The notes below the pieces were generated by a model. The model was not told the DNA's origin. It made no database searches and saw nothing but the letters and a program-made list of their open reading frames with translations. From Chryseosolibacter sp964393795 (GTDB lineage Bacteria; Bacteroidota; Bacteroidia; Cytophagales; Cyclobacteriaceae): DNA of 8,179 bases. The stretch covers positions 1 to 8,179 of the forward strand of contig CAYMWA010000161.1 of assembly GCA_964393795.1 (NCBI GenBank), given 5' to 3'. Shown piece by piece: positions 5,914 through 8,179 of the stretch (position 1 is its first letter; the number at the start of each line of letters is the position of its first letter). The position numbers and the translations under genes are program-made.

Positions 5914-6921
5914 ATGCGAAAACATCGTTGGATCCGGTGGTCTTTTCCGGTGTTGCTGTTGGCGGGCCTTTACTTTCTCGGTCCAGCGCCAGAGCCACCG
6001 AAGTATAGCAACGACATCCCCGTGATACCGGAAACGGCCGACGGACTGGAGAAATATATCCGCGAAAGCGAGAGCAGGCACAGGATCAAGCCCGGCAATG
6101 AAGCCCAAATCGTATGGAATGACAGTAGCCGAAGCCAAACGGATTACGCGATCGTGTACCTCCACGGCTTTTCGGCCAGTCACAAGGAAGGTGATCCGGT
6201 ACACCGTGATTTTGCGAAAAGATATGGCTGCAATCTGTTTCTTTCACGGATTGCGGATCATGGCATAGACACAACGGAGTCGCTGCTGTACTTTACCGCC
6301 GAACGGGCATGGGAAAGTGCCAGGGAAGCGCTCGCGATAGGGAACCGGATTGGCAGGAAAGTCATCCTGATGAGTACGTCGACGGGCGGTACACTGGCTT
6401 TGAAACTTGCGGCCACTTATCCCGACCGCGTGTATGCGTTGATCAACCTTTCGCCCAATATTGCGATCAACGATCCTGCAGCCTTCATTCTCAATGATCC
6501 GTGGGGCCTCCAGATCGCACGGCTCGTGATGGGAGGAAAATACCGCGAAACGGAGTCTGATGAAGAAACTTCCAAATACTGGAATTCAAAATACCGGCTT
6601 GAAGCGCTGGTTCAGCTTGAAGAACTAGTCGAATCGACGATGACGCCGGAGACCTTCCGCGCGGTGTCGCAGCCGTCGCTCACGTTGTACTACTACAAGA
6701 ATGAAAAAGAGCAGGATCCGCAAGTGAAGGTGAGTGCCATGCTTGAGATGAACGGTCAGCTGGCGACCCCCGCCGCCAGCAAGCGCATTGTGGCCATACC
6801 AGATGCAGGTGCGCACGTGATCGGATCCTACCTCACTTCCAAAGATGTCGACGGCGTCTACGCTGAAATAGTGAAGTTCGCAGAAACCACACTGCAAATG
6901 CAGCCCCTCAACCCGGTATGA
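5914..6921 (+). CDS. Membrane-anchored alpha/beta hydrolase
   Basis: A 335-residue alpha/beta-hydrolase-fold protein with an N-terminal basic stretch (R2-K-H-R) and a hydrophobic segment (about 11-23), then a Pro-rich linker. This fits an inner-membrane anchor or uncleaved signal with the enzyme outside the cytoplasm. The fold is shown by Y-L-H84-G-F (oxyanion strand), the nucleophile elbow S154-T-S156-T-G158-G, a candidate acid D268 and H301 in D-A-G-A-H-V. The triad S156/D268/H301 is inferred from order and spacing. The first elbow residue is Ser rather than the usual Gly of G-x-S-x-G. The substrate is unknown; esterase or lipase-like carboxyl-ester hydrolysis is likeliest. ATG 5914 was chosen because the membrane anchor begins there; the frame extends upstream to TTG 5827 only through repeat sequence. 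It is separated from the regulator by 166 bp with a palindrome, so probably not in that operon. Confidence 0.85.
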   Translation: MRKHRWIRWSFPVLLLAGLYFLGPAPEPPKYSNDIPVIPETADGLEKYIRESESRHRIKPGNEAQIVWNDSSRSQTDYAIVYLHGFSASHKEGDPVHRDFAKRYGCNLFLSRIADHGIDTTESLLYFTAERAWESAREALAIGNRIGRKVILMSTSTGGTLALKLAATYPDRVYALINLSPNIAINDPAAFILNDPWGLQIARLVMGGKYRETESDEETSKYWNSKYRLEALVQLEELVESTMTPETFRAVSQPSLTLYYYKNEKEQDPQVKVSAMLEMNGQLATPAASKRIVAIPDAGAHVIGSYLTSKDVDGVYAEIVKFAETTLQMQPLNPV

Positions 6922-6928
6922 TCTATTT

Positions 6929-7012
6929 CCAACCGCACCAACCTCTAAACCTCCAACCTTTCCCACCTTCTTCAACCTTTCCAACCTCTCCAACCTTTCA
7001 ACCTTTCAAACC
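6929..7012 (+). repeat. Pyrimidine-rich 8-9-bp degenerate repeat between convergent genes
   Basis: Nearly the whole 91-bp gap between the hydrolase stop and the kdsB stop consists of imperfect CCAACCTTT, TCAACCTTT and CCAACCTCT units, with C/T on the + strand broken by AA pairs. Same family as 2091-2108 and, inverted, 585-630 and 706-759. No stem-loop terminator for either gene is apparent, so any termination signal would lie within the repeat itself. Confidence 0.85.
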
Positions 7013-7765
7013 TCAACTCTTCCCACCAAAATCAGCTACCACACGCTCCAAATCATCGGGTGTATCGATGGCCATCGTGTCGAACGGCGTGGTGGCGGTT
7101 TTGATCCGATACCCGTTTTCCAGCCACCGCAGCTGTTCAAGCGACTCGCTTTTTTCTAGTGACGAAGGTGCAAGTCCGGTAATGGCCTTCAGCACAGTCG
7201 TGCGGTAACCGTAAATGCCGATGTGTTGATAGTAGGTATGTCGTTCGAGCCACTGTTCTTTTTCCACGCCGCGGAGAAACGGTATTGGGTGACGGCTGAA
7301 ATAAATGGCAAAACGGTCTCGGTCGATGACCACCTTCGGACAATTGGGGTTAAACAACACTGCGTTGTCACTAATTTTTTTGATGAGCGTGGCGAGTTCG
7401 GTGCGGCCGTCGTCGAAGCACGAACACAGCAGGTCAATTTGTTTCGGGTTGATAAAGGGCTCGTCGCCCTGAATGTTTACCACCGCATCGCATTCTATTT
7501 TAAGCAATTGTATCGCTTCAGCACAACGGTCAGTGCCGCTGGGGTGATGGGGTGAGGTGAGGCATACGTTTCCACCAAAGCTCTTCACTTTGTCGGCGAT
7601 CGATTGATCATCTGTAGCGACGATGACATCGGAAAGGTATTTCGACTTTCGAGCCTGGAAGTAGACCCTTTCGATCATACTCTTTCCCCCTATATCCGCA
7701 AGCGGCTTTCCCGGAAATCGGGACGAGGCAAATCTCGCGGGTATAATTCCAACAATTTTTATCAT
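7013..7765 (-). CDS. kdsB: 3-deoxy-manno-octulosonate cytidylyltransferase (CMP-Kdo synthetase)
   Basis: A 250-residue cytoplasmic enzyme, normal length for KdsB, that activates Kdo with CTP to CMP-Kdo and pyrophosphate for lipopolysaccharide inner-core assembly. All family signatures are visible: I-I-P-A-R-F-A-S-S-R-F-P-G-K (7-20) for nucleotide binding, T-D-D (51-53), S76-G-T-D-R80, N97-I-Q-G-D101-E-P with D101 as metal ligand, S157-R-H-P-I-P-F (Kdo side), H181-I-G-I-Y-G-Y-R188 and A232-I-D234-T-P-D-D-L near the C-terminus, D234 being the second metal aspartate. ATG at 7765 gives the canonical short N-terminus before the first motif. It is convergent with the hydrolase and divergent from the DUF892 gene, so transcribed alone within the window. 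It shows that the host makes a Kdo-based outer membrane. Confidence 0.96.
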   Translation of the reverse strand: MIKIVGIIPARFASSRFPGKPLADIGGKSMIERVYFQARKSKYLSDVIVATDDQSIADKVKSFGGNVCLTSPHHPSGTDRCAEAIQLLKIECDAVVNIQGDEPFINPKQIDLLCSCFDDGRTELATLIKKISDNAVLFNPNCPKVVIDRDRFAIYFSRHPIPFLRGVEKEQWLERHTYYQHIGIYGYRTTVLKAITGLAPSSLEKSESLEQLRWLENGYRIKTATTPFDTMAIDTPDDLERVVADFGGKS

Positions 7766-7930
7766 ACGATCTCTTAAGCGTGCAAATCTCGCACGCGCGT
7801 CGGCGCTAAATTACCATAATTCCTCAAAAGTTCTCTTTGAAAAAATAAATCATACGGGCATCCTTTTTTCCTGCGTGAGCCGCACGCGCATGCGTGGTTG
7901 GATCTGATCATCAAACTTAAAATGTGAAGT
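7766..7930. promoter_or_regulatory. Divergent promoter region between kdsB and the DUF892 gene
   Basis: These 165 bp separate two divergently oriented start codons and must carry promoters for both. An A/T-rich core lies at about 7807-7855. On the - strand TAATTTAG (7806-7813) is one base from the Bacteroidota -7 consensus TAnnTTTG, 41 bp upstream of kdsB, but no TTTG at the expected -33 spacing could be found. No promoter could be placed for the DUF892 gene. A CACGC-GCAT-GCGTG inverted repeat lies at 7883-7896. Unlike the other gaps, this one contains no heptad or nonamer repeats. Confidence 0.4.
7778..7796 (-). other. GC hairpin in the kdsB leader
   Basis: GCGTGC (7778-7783) and GCACGC (7791-7796) are perfect 6-bp inverted repeats around a 7-base loop, ending 12 bp before the kdsB start codon. 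If transcribed with kdsB it would fold next to the ribosome landing site. It could modulate translation or be a chance structure. Confidence 0.4.
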
Positions 7931-8179
7931 ATGCAAAAAACAGCAAAAAAATCGGCGGAGTCTGCGAAGCAGCCTGACGCACAAACGGAAAACAATTCCA
8001 TGCTGAGGGAACTGTTTCTTGAAGAGTTGCGCGACATCTACTGGGCAGAGAAGCATCTGGTGAAGACGCTTCCTAAAATGCAGAAGGCCAGTTCATCGGA
8101 AGAATTGGCCAACGCTTTTAGTGAACACCTGGAGGTGACGCAGGAGCATGTGAGCAGACTGGAACAAGTGTTCGAGCTG
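7931..8179 (+). CDS. YciE/YciF-type ferritin-like protein (DUF892), 5' part only
   Basis: The first 83 codons of a gene that runs past the window end. After a Lys/Gln/Ala-rich, probably disordered N-terminal tail (1-22) comes L-R-E-L-F-L-E-E-L-R-D-I-Y-W-A-E-K-H-L (25-43), which carries the conserved E/D-I-Y-x-A-E helix-1 signature of the DUF892 ferritin-like family. A second helix follows, with E65-H66, E68, E72-H73 and E78. Family knowledge: a four-helix bundle binding a di-iron centre, expressed under general or osmotic stress in enterobacteria; the biochemical role is poorly defined. ATG 7931 is the only reasonable start; an ATG at 7922 meets a stop at once. Codons and frame are clean to the last base. 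Divergent from kdsB. Confidence 0.88.
   Translation, partial: MQKTAKKSAESAKQPDAQTENNSMLRELFLEELRDIYWAEKHLVKTLPKMQKASSSEELANAFSEHLEVTQEHVSRLEQVFEL

Noticed and set aside
7728..7792. Direct repeat GCAAATCTCGC at 7728-7738 and 7782-7792
   Set aside because: An 11-bp match is expected several times by chance in 8 kb, and one copy encodes the conserved A-R-F-A motif of KdsB. No other support for a binding site.
7774..8056. Minus-strand open frames opposite the DUF892 gene
   Set aside because: They are shadows of the + strand DUF892 coding sequence, with low-complexity content and no domain signature.

Overview
The window looks like chromosomal DNA of a Gram-negative Bacteroidota bacterium, probably a Cytophagales-type lineage. 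Three things point that way: a kinase joining a Reg_prop propeller, a Y_Y_Y domain and an HPK7-type histidine kinase, a combination typical of the phylum; a lack of clear Shine-Dalgarno sequences; and gaps filled with short-period repeats like those I recall from Bacteroidota genomes. The kdsB gene implies a Kdo-containing lipopolysaccharide outer membrane. Genus-level placement is not supported by what can be seen.

Layout, left to right: (1) a small HD-domain alarmone-hydrolase-like protein (12-584, +); (2) a 235-bp gap with two repeat families; (3) a secreted or lipid-anchored alkaline-phosphatase-superfamily enzyme (820-1923, +); (4) a gap dominated by a 22-unit heptanucleotide array (1938-2093); (5) a two-gene signalling operon, a 984-residue membrane sensor histidine kinase (2177-5131, +) overlapping by 17 nt a NarL/FixJ-type response regulator (5115-5747, +); (6) a gap with A/T-type heptads, a perfect 35-bp palindrome and a small hairpin; (7) a membrane-anchored alpha/beta hydrolase (5914-6921, +); (8) a pyrimidine-rich repeat gap between convergent genes; (9) kdsB (7013-7765, -); (10) a divergent, repeat-free promoter region; (11) the start of a YciE/YciF (DUF892) ferritin-like stress protein, cut off by the window end (7931-8179, +).

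The only clear functional unit is the kinase/regulator pair: an extracytoplasmic ligand or mechanical cue would be read by the periplasmic propellers, passed through one membrane helix to H786, then to D59 of the regulator. Its targets cannot be read from this window. The other genes appear to be individual housekeeping or envelope functions.

No mobile element, CRISPR array, tRNA, rRNA or new defence or biosynthetic system is visible. The most distinctive signal is non-coding. All four gaps that contain a gene 3' end carry 7-bp and/or roughly 9-bp periodic repeats, some in inverted orientation, and the one gap with only gene 5' ends carries none. These arrays are open in several reading frames and create false N-terminal extensions of the kinase and the hydrolase.
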